From Betaproteobacteria bacterium (GTDB lineage Bacteria; Pseudomonadota; Gammaproteobacteria; Burkholderiales; CAIKXV01), in assembly GCA_021298815.1 (NCBI GenBank), contig JAJTHE010000088.1:1-34874 (forward strand): 34,874 nt of DNA, read 5' to 3'. How positions within the stretch are numbered: the stretch's first letter is position 1; each line of letters starts with the position of its first letter. Position numbers and translations under genes: made by a program. This document shows positions 24,130 to 32,372 of this stretch, piece after piece. The notes under the pieces were generated by a model, which saw only the letters and a list, made by a program, of their open reading frames with translations, searched no databases and was not told where the DNA came from.

Positions 24130-24738
24130 ATGACGATGCCAACCTTCGGGATCCACCCGCGCTACCCGATGTCGCCGGGGCACGGGCGCGGGCCGCGGCC
24201 GGCGACCGTGCTCGCAGCGCTGCTCGCGACGTTGCTCGTGGCCGGCTGCTCGGCCCTGCCCGGAACGCCGGCCCCCGGCGCCACCTTCGACCCGGCCGAG
24301 GTCGCGTGGGCCGGCGCGCGCGGCGGGAACACGCTGCGCGGCAGCGCGCTGCTGCGCCCCGCCGGCGGCGAAACCCGAACCTGCGCGGGCGCCCAGGTCG
24401 CGCTGCTGCCCGACAGCGCCTATACCCGCGACCGCGTCCGGCGCCTGTTCGGCGCCCTGGACCGCGGCGCGAACGACCTCGCGCCGGGTGCGATGCGGCG
24501 CATCGAAGCCGCCGATCCGGCCTTCGCGCGCGCGGTGCGCACCACCACCTGCGACATCCACGGACGCTTCGGCTTCGCCGGCCTGCCCGATGGCACCTGG
24601 TACGTGACCACCTCGGTCGCCTGGCGCACCCGGGGCAACGACCCGGCATCGCAGGCCGGCAGCGCCCTGATGCAGCGCGTGGCGTTGTCCGGCGGCGGCG
24701 TGCGGCAGGTGCAGCTCGGGGCCGGCCTCCCGGACTGA
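24130..24738 (+). CDS. Putative outer-membrane lipoprotein with C-terminal beta domain
   Basis: 202 residues, function unknown. ATG 24130 follows GGGAGACAGG; an ATG two codons later is an alternative. After a long basic N-region, LLATLLVAGC is a lipobox with Cys40 as the lipidation site. The +2 residue is Ser, consistent with outer-membrane sorting. The mature part holds a segment starting LRGSALLRPAGG and ends in CDIHGRFGFAGLPDGTWYVTTSVAW, which resembles a carboxypeptidase-regulatory/transthyretin-like beta sandwich; two Cys (in TCAGAQ and TTCDIHG) could form a disulphide. It is a single plus-strand gene between two minus-strand operons, divergent from the hydratase operon by 93 bases. Confidence 0.85.
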   Translation: MTMPTFGIHPRYPMSPGHGRGPRPATVLAALLATLLVAGCSALPGTPAPGATFDPAEVAWAGARGGNTLRGSALLRPAGGETRTCAGAQVALLPDSAYTRDRVRRLFGALDRGANDLAPGAMRRIEAADPAFARAVRTTTCDIHGRFGFAGLPDGTWYVTTSVAWRTRGNDPASQAGSALMQRVALSGGGVRQVQLGAGLPD

Positions 24739-24764
24739 GCGCCGCTCCGGGCCCGGGCCGATGC

Positions 24765-24801
24765 CTGCGCCGCCGGGGGCGTCGATCCCGGTGCGGCGCA
24801 G
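24765..24801. terminator. GC-rich hairpin between convergent genes
   Basis: CTGCGCCGC (24765-24773) pairs with GCGGCGCAG (24793-24801), and the stem extends inward with CGGG/CCCG after a small bulge. It lies in the 70-base gap between the stops of the convergent lipoprotein and Bug genes, where a two-way terminator would be expected. There is no T-tract on either strand. Confidence 0.4.
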
Positions 24802-24808
24802 CCCGCGA

Positions 24809-25813
24809 TCAGTCCAGCTTGAGACCGATCTGCCTGATCAGCTTGCCCCACAGCGCGCGCTCGGCCTGCATGTGCGCGCCGAAGGCCTCGGGGCTGTTGC
24901 CGACCGGTTCCGCCCCGAGTTCGAGCAGGCGCTGGCGCACCGCGTCCCGGCGCAGCACGGCCACGGTCTCCCGGTTCAGCCGCTCGACGATCGGCCGGGG
25001 CAGGCCCGCCGGCCCGACCAGTCCGTTCCAGCCCTGGACGTTGTAGCCGGGCACGCCGGCCTCGGCCATCGTCGGCAGGTCGGGCAGCAGCGACGAGCGC
25101 CGGTTCGGCGTCACCGCCAGCGCGCGCAGCTTGCCCGCCTTGATGTGGCCGATCGACGGCGGCAGGCCGTCGAACATCAGGTGGATCTGCCCGCTGAACA
25201 GGTCGATGTGCGCGATCGGGCTCGCCTTGTAGACGATGTGTTCCATCTGGATGCCGGCGAGCGCCTTGAACATCTCGCCGGCCAGGTGGATGGTGCCCCC
25301 GGCACCGGCCGATGCGAACGACAGCTTGCCGGGATTGGCCTTCGCATGGGCGATCAGCTCGGGCACGCTCTTCACCGGCAGCGTCGGGCTCACCACCAGC
25401 ACGTTGGTCACCGAGTTGATCTGGGTGATCGGCGAGAACGCGGTCGCCATGTCGTAGGGCATGTTGGCGAACAGGAAGCCGTTCACCGCCAGCGTGCTCG
25501 CCGAACTCAGGATCAGCGTGTAGCCGTCGGGCGCAGCCTTCACGCCCAGGTCGGTGCCCGGGTTGCCGCCGCCGCCCGGCCGGTTGTCGACGATGATCGT
25601 CTGCCCCAGGGCCTCGGCCAGCGGCGGCATGGTCACGCGCGCGATCACGTCGGTGACGCTGCCGGTGCCGAACGGCACGATCACGCGGATCGGGCGGTTC
25701 GGATAGCTGCCCTGCGCGCTGGCCTGGAGGGCTAGGGCCAGGGCTGCGACCGTGAGCATCAACTTCGGCATCAACTGCGGCAGCAGCGCCGTGCGGCGGG
25801 GCTCGGGTCTCAT
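24809..25813 (-). CDS. Bug/TctC-family substrate-binding protein, third gene of kinase-amidase operon
   Basis: Periplasmic binding protein, 334 residues. The ATG overlaps the amidase stop as ATGA (25810-25813) and has AGGAG 8 bases upstream. Signal peptide LMLTVAALALALQASA-QGSYP, then PNRPIRVIVPFGTGSVTDVIAR, IIVDNRPGGGGNPGTDLG, KLSFASAGAGGTIHLAGEM, HIVYKASPIAHIDLFSG and GYNVQGWNGLVGPAGLP. In Bordetella, some Bug proteins pass ligand information to a membrane sensor kinase; here the operon begins with such a kinase, so this protein may be both an uptake and a sensing component for the compound the amidase attacks. That link is inference. Ligand unknown. Confidence 0.95.
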   Translation of the reverse strand: MRPEPRRTALLPQLMPKLMLTVAALALALQASAQGSYPNRPIRVIVPFGTGSVTDVIARVTMPPLAEALGQTIIVDNRPGGGGNPGTDLGVKAAPDGYTLILSSASTLAVNGFLFANMPYDMATAFSPITQINSVTNVLVVSPTLPVKSVPELIAHAKANPGKLSFASAGAGGTIHLAGEMFKALAGIQMEHIVYKASPIAHIDLFSGQIHLMFDGLPPSIGHIKAGKLRALAVTPNRRSSLLPDLPTMAEAGVPGYNVQGWNGLVGPAGLPRPIVERLNRETVAVLRRDAVRQRLLELGAEPVGNSPEAFGAHMQAERALWGKLIRQIGLKLD

Positions 25814-27474
25814 CGTGATTCTCCTGGAAGCGTGCAGGGGTCGAAGCGGAAGGTGTTGGCCGGCTCCGCCGCACGCGCCAGCGGTTCGCGGATGCGGCGG
25901 ATCATCGCGAACGCATGCGGCGCGGCACGCAGCAGCTGCTCGAACTGGCCGTCGTCGAGCGCGAGCCCGGCCTGGCCGGCCAGCGCGGCCGCGCTGGCGC
26001 GCACGGCCGGGGTCACCTGCTCGCCCAGCGGCGCGGCCGGGGCAGGCACCACCGGCGGCTGCACCGCCCCGGGCACCAGCACGGGCCTGCGCGCGCGCCA
26101 GCCGGTCGCCTGCTCGTAGGCATGGCCGACCCTGAGCACCATGGCCTCGTCGAACGGGCGGCCGCCGATCTGCAGGCCCATCGGCAGGCCGTTGGCGGCG
26201 AAGCCGCAGCAGACGATCAGCGCCGGGTTGCCGAACACGCTGAACGGCGAGAACAGCGACGGCTTCTCCCAGAACGATACGGTGCGATGGGCGTCCAGGC
26301 GCGGCGCCGGACCGGCACCCGGCGTGACCAGCACGTCGAACCGTTCGTACAGGGGCACCGCAGCCTCGAGCAGCCCGCGCCGTACGCGCTGCGCGAGCAT
26401 GTAGTCGGACGCCTGGAACAGCGCGCCCGCGAGCCCGCCGCGGCCGAGGAAATCCGCGCCGAAATCGCCGGGGCGCGACACCAGCGCATCCCGGTAGATC
26501 GAGAACAGCTCGGACAGCGAGATCACCGTCTTGACGTCGTGGTAGACCTGCGCCGGGTGCATCCGTACCGTCTCGATCGTCGCACCGAGCCCGCGCAGCA
26601 CGTCGAGCGCCGCATCGGTCGCGCGCACCAGTTCCGCCGGGGTGTCGATGTCTTCCTCCCACAGGTGGCGTGCGACGCCGATGCGCACGCCGTGCAGGTC
26701 CTCGCCGTTGCCCAGCGCGGCCACGTAGTCGGGCAATGCCGGCGCGGCACTGCCAGGATCGGCCGGATCGTGTCCGGCGATCGCCTGCAGCACGATCGCG
26801 CAGTCCTCGACGCTGCGCGCCATCGGCCCGCAATGGTCGAAGGACCAGGAATTGGGCAGCACGCCGGCCCGGCTCACTAACCCATAGGTGGGCTTCAGGC
26901 CGGCCAGACCGCACAGGGCCGAGGGCGTGCGGATCGAGCCACCGGTATCGCTGCCCAGCGCGGCCGGCACGAAGCCTGCGGCGACCGCTGCCCCCGGGCC
27001 GCTGCTGGATCCGCCGGTGATGTGCGCGAGGTTCCACGGATTGCGCGCCGGCGGCCAGGGCAGGTCGAACGACGGGCCGCCGTGCGCGAACTCGTGCGTC
27101 GCGAGCTTGCCGAGCAGCACGCCGCCGGCTGCCTGCAGCTTTGCCACGGCGAAGCCGTCGCGCGCCGGTACATGGTCGATGCAGATGCGCGAATGGCCGG
27201 AGGTGAGGATGCCGGCCGTCTCGAAGATGTCCTTGAGGGCGAACGGCATGCCGTGCATCGGCCCGCGCCAGCCGCCGGCGGCGATCTCGGTTTCCGCGCG
27301 ACGCGCCTGCGCCAGGGCGAGGTCGGCGGTGACCGTGATGAACGCATCGACCTGCGGGTCGAGCGCCTCGATGCGCTCGAGCAGCGCACGCGCCAGTTCC
27401 ACCGGCGACACCTGCCTCGCCCGGATACGGCGGGCGAGTTCGGCGAGGCCCAGTGCATGCAGTGCGTCACTCAC
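25810..27474 (-). CDS. Amidase (amidase-signature family)
   Basis: Hydrolyses a carboxamide to acid and ammonia; cytoplasmic. 554 residues. The Ser-cisSer-Lys triad is complete: Lys81 in GMPFALKDIFETAG, the cis-serine in HITGGSSSGPGAAVAAG (156-157), and the nucleophile Ser180 in GSDTGGSIRTPSALCGLAGLKPTYG. The family C-terminal segment GFAANGLPMGLQIGGRPFDEAMVLRVGHAYEQATGW follows. After about residue 460 there is an extra 90-residue helical tail (PAAPLGEQVTPAVRASAAALAGQAG), as in several allophanate/biuret-type and uncharacterised amidases. Start is GTG 27474, overlapping the kinase stop by 8 bases; the longer frame from 27600 is inside the kinase gene. Placed between a sensor kinase and a Bug protein, and 3.5 kb from a hydratase that could make its amide substrate. 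Confidence 0.94.
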   Translation of the reverse strand: MSDALHALGLAELARRIRARQVSPVELARALLERIEALDPQVDAFITVTADLALAQARRAETEIAAGGWRGPMHGMPFALKDIFETAGILTSGHSRICIDHVPARDGFAVAKLQAAGGVLLGKLATHEFAHGGPSFDLPWPPARNPWNLAHITGGSSSGPGAAVAAGFVPAALGSDTGGSIRTPSALCGLAGLKPTYGLVSRAGVLPNSWSFDHCGPMARSVEDCAIVLQAIAGHDPADPGSAAPALPDYVAALGNGEDLHGVRIGVARHLWEEDIDTPAELVRATDAALDVLRGLGATIETVRMHPAQVYHDVKTVISLSELFSIYRDALVSRPGDFGADFLGRGGLAGALFQASDYMLAQRVRRGLLEAAVPLYERFDVLVTPGAGPAPRLDAHRTVSFWEKPSLFSPFSVFGNPALIVCCGFAANGLPMGLQIGGRPFDEAMVLRVGHAYEQATGWRARRPVLVPGAVQPPVVPAPAAPLGEQVTPAVRASAAALAGQAGLALDDGQFEQLLRAAPHAFAMIRRIREPLARAAEPANTFRFDPCTLPGESR

Positions 27475-29761
27475 CGGCGCCACCCGGACGCGGTTGCGAC
27501 AGCGGCGCCAGCGCCTGCACGAAATCGTCCTGCGCCACCGGCTTGCGCAGGACCGGGAACCCTTCCTGCTCCGCGATCGCGTCGATGTTCCATGGGGCAT
27601 CCCCTGAGATCAGTATGCAGAGCGTACCCGATGCCCTGGCGCGGGCAAACCGCAGCACCTCGACGCCGTTGCCAGTGGGCAGGCGGAAGTCGCACAGCAC
27701 CGCGTCGAACGACGCCGCCTCCAGTTGCGCGATCGCATCCGGCGCGTTGACCGCGACCGTCACCAGCGCGCCCCAGCTGGCGAGCAGCGCGGCGCTGGCC
27801 TCGGCGACCAGCGCGTCGTCATCGACCACCAGCACGCGGGCATCGATGCGCAGCGCCGGGTTGCGCGCCGGCGGCAGCTCCTCGATGCCCGGTTCGCAGG
27901 CCTTCATCGTCACCGTGAAGGTGGCGCCCTCGCCCGGCGCGGACTCGACGCCCACCGGATGGTCGAGCAGCCGGCTCAGCTTGTCCACGATCGCCAGCCC
28001 GAGCCCGATGCCCTTGCGCCGGTCGCGTTCCGGGTTGCCGAGCTGCCGGAACTCCTCGAAGATCTCCGCCTGCTTCTCGGGCGGGATGCCGACGCCGGTA
28101 TCCTCGACCGCCAGCACCAGCACCCGGCCCGACCGCGTGCCGCGCACGGTGACCCGACCGCCCGCCGGCGTGAACTTGATCGCGTTCGACACCAGGTTGC
28201 GCACGATGCGGCTGAGCAGCGTCGGATCGGACACCACCCAGTCGTCGCAGCGCACCAGGATGAATTCGACCTGCTTCTCGGCAGCCAGGGCGACGAACTC
28301 GTTGTGTATGGTCGACAGGATCGGCGCCAGGTGCACCGGCTGCAGGCGCGGCGCGATGCGTCCGCTGTCGATCTGGGCGACATCGACCAGGGTCTCGACC
28401 ATCGCGCCGAGGTGGCTCACCGCGCGGCTCACGATCTGCGCCGAACGCGCCTGCTGCCCGGGCGGGCTCGGGCGCGACAGCACCTGGGCGATCAACGCCA
28501 GCGTGTGCAGCGGCTGGCGCAGGTCGTGGCTGGCCGAGGCCAGGAAGTCGGTCTTGGCGGCGCTGATGCGCACCGCCTCGTCGCGCGCGCTGCGCAACTG
28601 GTCCTCGATCGCCTGCTTCTCGCGGATGCGACGGCCGATCTCGTCGAGCAGGTGGTCCAGCGCCGCCGCGATCTGGTCGACCTCGCTGCGGCTGCGCCGC
28701 AGGCCGGTGCGCGCCGCGAGGTTGCCGGCCTGCACCTCGCGCACCACGCCGAGGATCGTATCCAGCGGCCGCTGCACCAGCAGCCTGACCAGCATCAGCG
28801 TGAGCAGCAGGCCGGTGGCGAGCGCGGCCAGCGCGACCGCCTTGCTGCGCAGGCTGGCCGCATCGATCTCGCGCAGCGCGCGCGCGCGGTCGAGCCCGAC
28901 CAGGATGTTGAGGCCCTGCGGGGCGGCGATGTCTGGGATGTAGGCAAGGATCTGTTCGCGCGTGCCGAAGAAGGATTCGGCCCCCTTCTCGACCAGGCCC
29001 GCGGCGGGCCTCTTCAACAGCGCGGCCCAGTCGTCGGGCAGCAGTTGTCCACCGCGGTCGGGGCCCGGCAGGCTGGTGATGATGCGCCCGTTCGAATCGG
29101 CGACTACCACCAGCGTGCCTGCCTGCAGCGGCTTGAGGCGGAACTGCTCGGCCAGCCAGCTCAGCTTGAGCGAGGCGAACACCACTGCAGTCACCTGCCC
29201 GGTGCGGTCGTCCACGACCGGATGCGCGAAGCCGAACACCTTGTTGCCGGTGACCCGGCCGACGAACAGGTCACCGACGGCGAAGCGCCCGGTCGCGACC
29301 GCGACCTTGAAGTGGCGCCGGTCTGCGTTCGACACCGTACCGGCCTCGAACGGTTCGTTCAGGCAGCGTACCAGCCCGTTGGCATCGGTGACCCCGATGT
29401 TCGACACGAACTCGAATGACTGCTGCAACCTTGCCATGTAGTCGGAACAGGCACCGTCGTCGCGCAGGGCCTCCGGGGCATTGGCCGCAGCCACCAGCAG
29501 CTGCGCCATGCCGGTCACGATGCGCTGCAGTTCGTCCGCGAGCATGTCGGCCTGCGCGGTGGCTACCCGGCGCAGGTCGTCGGCGCGTTCCCGCCGCAGC
29601 CGCCAGTCGTTGTAGATCTCGACCGAGACGGCCGGCACGACCGCGATCAGGAGCAGCAGGATGAATCGTGTGCTGAGCGACAAGTCGATTCCAGGAGGGC
29701 GGCGGGGGCATGGCGCGAGGGCGGCGCGGCGGCGGCAGGGCGTGGGGCGCGACCGCGGCAT
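27467..29761 (-). CDS. Hybrid sensor histidine kinase with extracytoplasmic sensor and C-terminal receiver
   Basis: 764 residues. ATG 29761 has an AGGA site 5 bases away. Order: basic cytoplasmic start, TM1 (about 32-48), a ~250-residue periplasmic sensor of Cache type (FVSNIGVTDANGLVRC; RRHFKVAVATGRFAVGDLFVGRVTG), TM2 (about 306-327), HAMP-like linker, HisKA with ASASHDLRQPLHTLAL (His412), HATPase with NLVSNAIKF, EDTGVGIP and GIGLGLAIV. A receiver follows at 641-752 with Asp cluster VDDD, phospho-acceptor Asp691 in LCDFRLP and Lys740 in RKPV. No output regulator is encoded next to it. The gene overlaps the amidase by 8 bases, so kinase, amidase and Bug protein are made together. It probably senses the amide, its acid, or the Bug-ligand complex. 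Confidence 0.95.
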   Translation of the reverse strand: MPRSRPTPCRRRAALAPCPRRPPGIDLSLSTRFILLLLIAVVPAVSVEIYNDWRLRRERADDLRRVATAQADMLADELQRIVTGMAQLLVAAANAPEALRDDGACSDYMARLQQSFEFVSNIGVTDANGLVRCLNEPFEAGTVSNADRRHFKVAVATGRFAVGDLFVGRVTGNKVFGFAHPVVDDRTGQVTAVVFASLKLSWLAEQFRLKPLQAGTLVVVADSNGRIITSLPGPDRGGQLLPDDWAALLKRPAAGLVEKGAESFFGTREQILAYIPDIAAPQGLNILVGLDRARALREIDAASLRSKAVALAALATGLLLTLMLVRLLVQRPLDTILGVVREVQAGNLAARTGLRRSRSEVDQIAAALDHLLDEIGRRIREKQAIEDQLRSARDEAVRISAAKTDFLASASHDLRQPLHTLALIAQVLSRPSPPGQQARSAQIVSRAVSHLGAMVETLVDVAQIDSGRIAPRLQPVHLAPILSTIHNEFVALAAEKQVEFILVRCDDWVVSDPTLLSRIVRNLVSNAIKFTPAGGRVTVRGTRSGRVLVLAVEDTGVGIPPEKQAEIFEEFRQLGNPERDRRKGIGLGLAIVDKLSRLLDHPVGVESAPGEGATFTVTMKACEPGIEELPPARNPALRIDARVLVVDDDALVAEASAALLASWGALVTVAVNAPDAIAQLEAASFDAVLCDFRLPTGNGVEVLRFARARASGTLCILISGDAPWNIDAIAEQEGFPVLRKPVAQDDFVQALAPLSQPRPGGAGE

Positions 29762-29881
29762 TATCGTCCTGTATCCGCGAAAGCAGGAAGGGGCCGCTTT
29801 TCCTCGCCGGCGCATTGGGCTAGTCTCCGGCTGGCAGGGCGCACAGCAAGCGCCGGAAACCCGCGCCAGCGAGGACAGAAC

Positions 29882-30910
29882 ATGGGACTTCCGCTCGACC
29901 AGTTGACGGCCCCGGCCCGGGCACCGGCGCCCGACGCGACCATCCCGTTGCTCGACCTCGGCCCCTGGCTGGCCGGCGAACCGGGGGCGCTGGAACCGCT
30001 CGCGGCGGCGCTCGGCGCGGCCTGCCGGGACATCGGCTTCCACTTCATCGTGAACCACGGCGTGGCGCAGTCCAGGGTCGACCGGCTGTTCGCCGAGAAT
30101 GCGCGCTTCCATGCGCTGCCGCTGGAGCGCAAGCTCGAGATCAAGGTCGACAGCAACGTCGTCGGCTACCTGCCGATGGAGTACGGCCTCAGCCGCAGCG
30201 CCGGCATCACCGGCCTGTCCCGGCCGAACGTCAACGAGTCGTTCTTCGTGCGCAACGAGTTGCCGCCGGACGATCCGGACATGCTCGCGGGCAAGCCGTT
30301 CCGGGTGCCGAACAAGTGGCCTCGCGACCTGCCCGGCTTCCGCGAGGCCGTGCTCGACTACTTCGAGGCGCTGGAATCGCTCGCGCACCGCATGCTGCCG
30401 GTCTATGCGGCCGCACTGGGCATGCCGCCCGACTGCTTCGATGCGCCGTTCGCGCGCGACCGCTCGACGCTGCGCCTCGCGCACTACCCGCCCTCGCCGG
30501 TGCGCGACGACCAGTTCGGCTCGGCGCCGCATACCGACGGCGGGTTCATGACGCTGCTCGCGCAGGCGAAGGTGCCCGGGCTCGAGGTGTATTCGCGCAG
30601 TGCCGGCTGGATCGAGGCGCCAGTCATCGACGGGGCCTTCCTGGTCAATTCGGGCGACCTGCTCGCCTGGTGGACCAACGACCGCTTCCTCTCGACGCCG
30701 CACCGGGTGATCAACCGCAGCGGCACCGACCGCTACTCGATCCCCTTCTTCTTCAATCCCGACCTCGACGCGCGCATCGAATGCATCCCCACCTGCGTCG
30801 ACGCGGAGCACCCGGCCCGCTATGCGCCGACCACCTACCTCGAGTACTACCGGCGCACCAAGTTCAAGTACGCGACCGACGCGAAGGCGGAGCCGGCCGA
30901 TGTCCGCTGA
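29882..30910 (+). CDS. 2-oxoglutarate/Fe(II)-dependent oxygenase, isopenicillin N synthase family
   Basis: Non-haem iron dioxygenase, 342 residues, cytoplasmic. ATG 29882 has GAGGA 6 bases upstream. The N-terminal DIOX_N-like region has IPLLDLGPWL and CRDIGFHFIVNHGV. The iron site is HTD (His217, Asp219 in SAPHTDGGFMTLL) and His274 in STPHRVIN; RYSIPFFFNPD gives Arg284/Ser286 for 2-oxoglutarate. All ligands are intact. Relatives hydroxylate or oxidatively cleave small molecules. The gene overlaps the next Bug gene by 11 bases, so enzyme and binding protein are co-translated, which suggests the Bug ligand is its substrate. It diverges from the kinase operon with 120 bases between start codons; that gap shows no clear promoter motif. 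Confidence 0.94.
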   Translation: MGLPLDQLTAPARAPAPDATIPLLDLGPWLAGEPGALEPLAAALGAACRDIGFHFIVNHGVAQSRVDRLFAENARFHALPLERKLEIKVDSNVVGYLPMEYGLSRSAGITGLSRPNVNESFFVRNELPPDDPDMLAGKPFRVPNKWPRDLPGFREAVLDYFEALESLAHRMLPVYAAALGMPPDCFDAPFARDRSTLRLAHYPPSPVRDDQFGSAPHTDGGFMTLLAQAKVPGLEVYSRSAGWIEAPVIDGAFLVNSGDLLAWWTNDRFLSTPHRVINRSGTDRYSIPFFFNPDLDARIECIPTCVDAEHPARYAPTTYLEYYRRTKFKYATDAKAEPADVR

Positions 30911-31901
30911 GCGCCGCGCGGTCGCGCTGGCCCTCGCACCGTCCGTCGTCCTGGCCGCGGCCGCGGCGGCGATCGCGTTACCGGACACTGTCCATGCGCA
31001 GGCCTGGCCGGTGAAGCCGGTGCGGATGGTCGTCCCCTTCCCGCCCGCCGGCGGCACCGATGTCATCGCCCGCATCATCGCACCGCGGCTGGGCGAAGCG
31101 CTGGGCCAGCAGGTCGTCATCGACAACCGCGCAGGTGCCAACGGCAACGTCGGCACCGAGCTGGTGGCGCGTGCATCCGCGGACGGCTACACGGTGCTGC
31201 TCAACGGGGGCGGCACGCTGGCGGTGAATCCCAGCCTGTACAGCCGGCTGCCCTACGACTCGCTGCGCGACTTCGCGCCGGTCAGCCTGGTGGCGCTGCA
31301 GCCGTCGGTGCTGGTGGTGCATCCGTCGGTGCCCGCCCGCTCGGTGGCCGAGCTCATCGCGCTCGCGCGCAGGCAACCGGGCCAGCTCAACTACGCGTCC
31401 TCCGGCAGCGGCAGCCTCGCGCACCTGTCGGCGGAAGTGTTCAAGACCATGGCCCGTGTCGACATGGTCCACGTGCCGTACAAGGGAGCAGGACCCTCGC
31501 TCGCCGACCTGCTCGCGGGGCAGGTGCACCTGATCTTCGCCAGCTCGCCCTCGGTCATGCCGCACGTGCAGAACGGCCGGCTGCGCGCGCTGGGCGTCAC
31601 CACGGCCCGCCGCGTGCGTGCCACCCCGGACGTGCCCACCATCGCCGAAGCCGGCGTGCCGGGCTTCGAGCTCACCGGCTGGTACGGCCTGCTGGCACCG
31701 GCTGGCACGCCGGCGCCGGTGGTCGGCCGGCTGAACGCCGAACTGGTGAAGACGCTGGGACTCGCCGACGTGCAGGAAAAGCTCGTCGGACAGGGACTCG
31801 AGGTGGCCACCTCCACGCCGCGCGAGTTCGCCGACTTCCTCAAGTCTGAGATCGCGAAGTACGCACGCGTGGTGCGCGAGGCCGGGGTGAAGGTCGACTG
31901 A
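30900..31901 (+). CDS. Bug/TctC-family substrate-binding protein, coupled to the oxygenase
   Basis: Periplasmic binding protein, 333 residues. The ATG at 30900 lies within the last codons of the oxygenase gene (11-base overlap). Signal peptide: basic MSAERR, hydrophobic ALALAPSVVLAAAAAAIAL, cleavage near VHA-QAWP. Bug landmarks: VKPVRMVVPFPPAGGTDVIAR, VVIDNRAGANGNVGTEL, LNYASSGSGSLAHLSAEVF, VPYKGAGPSLADLL and GFELTGWYGLLAPAGTP. Convergent with the VOC gene, only 2 bases between stop codons. No permease genes near. Confidence 0.95.
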   Translation: MSAERRAVALALAPSVVLAAAAAAIALPDTVHAQAWPVKPVRMVVPFPPAGGTDVIARIIAPRLGEALGQQVVIDNRAGANGNVGTELVARASADGYTVLLNGGGTLAVNPSLYSRLPYDSLRDFAPVSLVALQPSVLVVHPSVPARSVAELIALARRQPGQLNYASSGSGSLAHLSAEVFKTMARVDMVHVPYKGAGPSLADLLAGQVHLIFASSPSVMPHVQNGRLRALGVTTARRVRATPDVPTIAEAGVPGFELTGWYGLLAPAGTPAPVVGRLNAELVKTLGLADVQEKLVGQGLEVATSTPREFADFLKSEIAKYARVVREAGVKVD

Positions 31902-31903
31902 GG

Positions 31904-32338
31904 TCAGGTCGCCGGCTTCGGATCCCCGAGCTGCCGCGTCGGCGGCCCCTTCAGTTCCACCCGGTTGCCCTCGGGATCGCGCAGGTATATGGACCAGCCG
32001 AAGCCATCCGCGCCATAGAGCTCGCGCTTCGGCTCGGGCACGCCGCCGCAGGCGAGCACGTGCGCGGTGATCGCCTCGGCATCGAACGGTTCGACCCGCA
32101 TGCAGAAGTGTTCCATGTTGTCGCTGCCGCCATCGCCGCCGGGCACGCGGCCGGGCACCAGGTCGAGGATCGAATCGCCGATGCGCAGCTGCACCAGCAC
32201 GATCGGCTTGTCGATCCGACGCTCCACGCTCGCGCCCAGCAGGTTGCGATAGAACGCCTCGGCCCGGGCGAGGTCCTCGACCCGGAGCACGACATGGTCA
32301 AGGCGCAGGATGCGCATCGGGGCCGGGACGGGGTTCAT
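31904..32338 (-). CDS. VOC-superfamily (glyoxalase/bleomycin-resistance/dioxygenase fold) protein
   Basis: 144 residues, one pair of beta-alpha-beta-beta-beta modules. ATG 32338 has GGAGG 5 bases upstream. Likely metal ligands are visible: His15 in RLDHVVLRV, His77 in NMEHFCMRV and Glu128 in DPEGNRVELKG, the usual His-His-Glu set of VOC metalloenzymes. Other family landmarks are AEAFYRNLLGASVERR and WSIYLRDPEGN. It could be a small-molecule lyase, isomerase or dioxygenase; sequence alone does not decide. It follows a Bug gene on the same strand after 34 bases and is probably co-transcribed. Cytoplasmic. Confidence 0.92.
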   Translation of the reverse strand: MNPVPAPMRILRLDHVVLRVEDLARAEAFYRNLLGASVERRIDKPIVLVQLRIGDSILDLVPGRVPGGDGGSDNMEHFCMRVEPFDAEAITAHVLACGGVPEPKRELYGADGFGWSIYLRDPEGNRVELKGPPTRQLGDPKPAT

Positions 32339-32372
32339 CGCATCCTCCGAGGATCGTTGCAGCGGCGCGCCT

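Noticed and set aside
27600..31156. Very long minus-strand frame upstream of and through the kinase (up to 1229 codons)
   Set aside because: The part above 29761 is antisense to the oxygenase and the following Bug gene and has no motif; the kinase itself starts at 29761 with an AGGA site.
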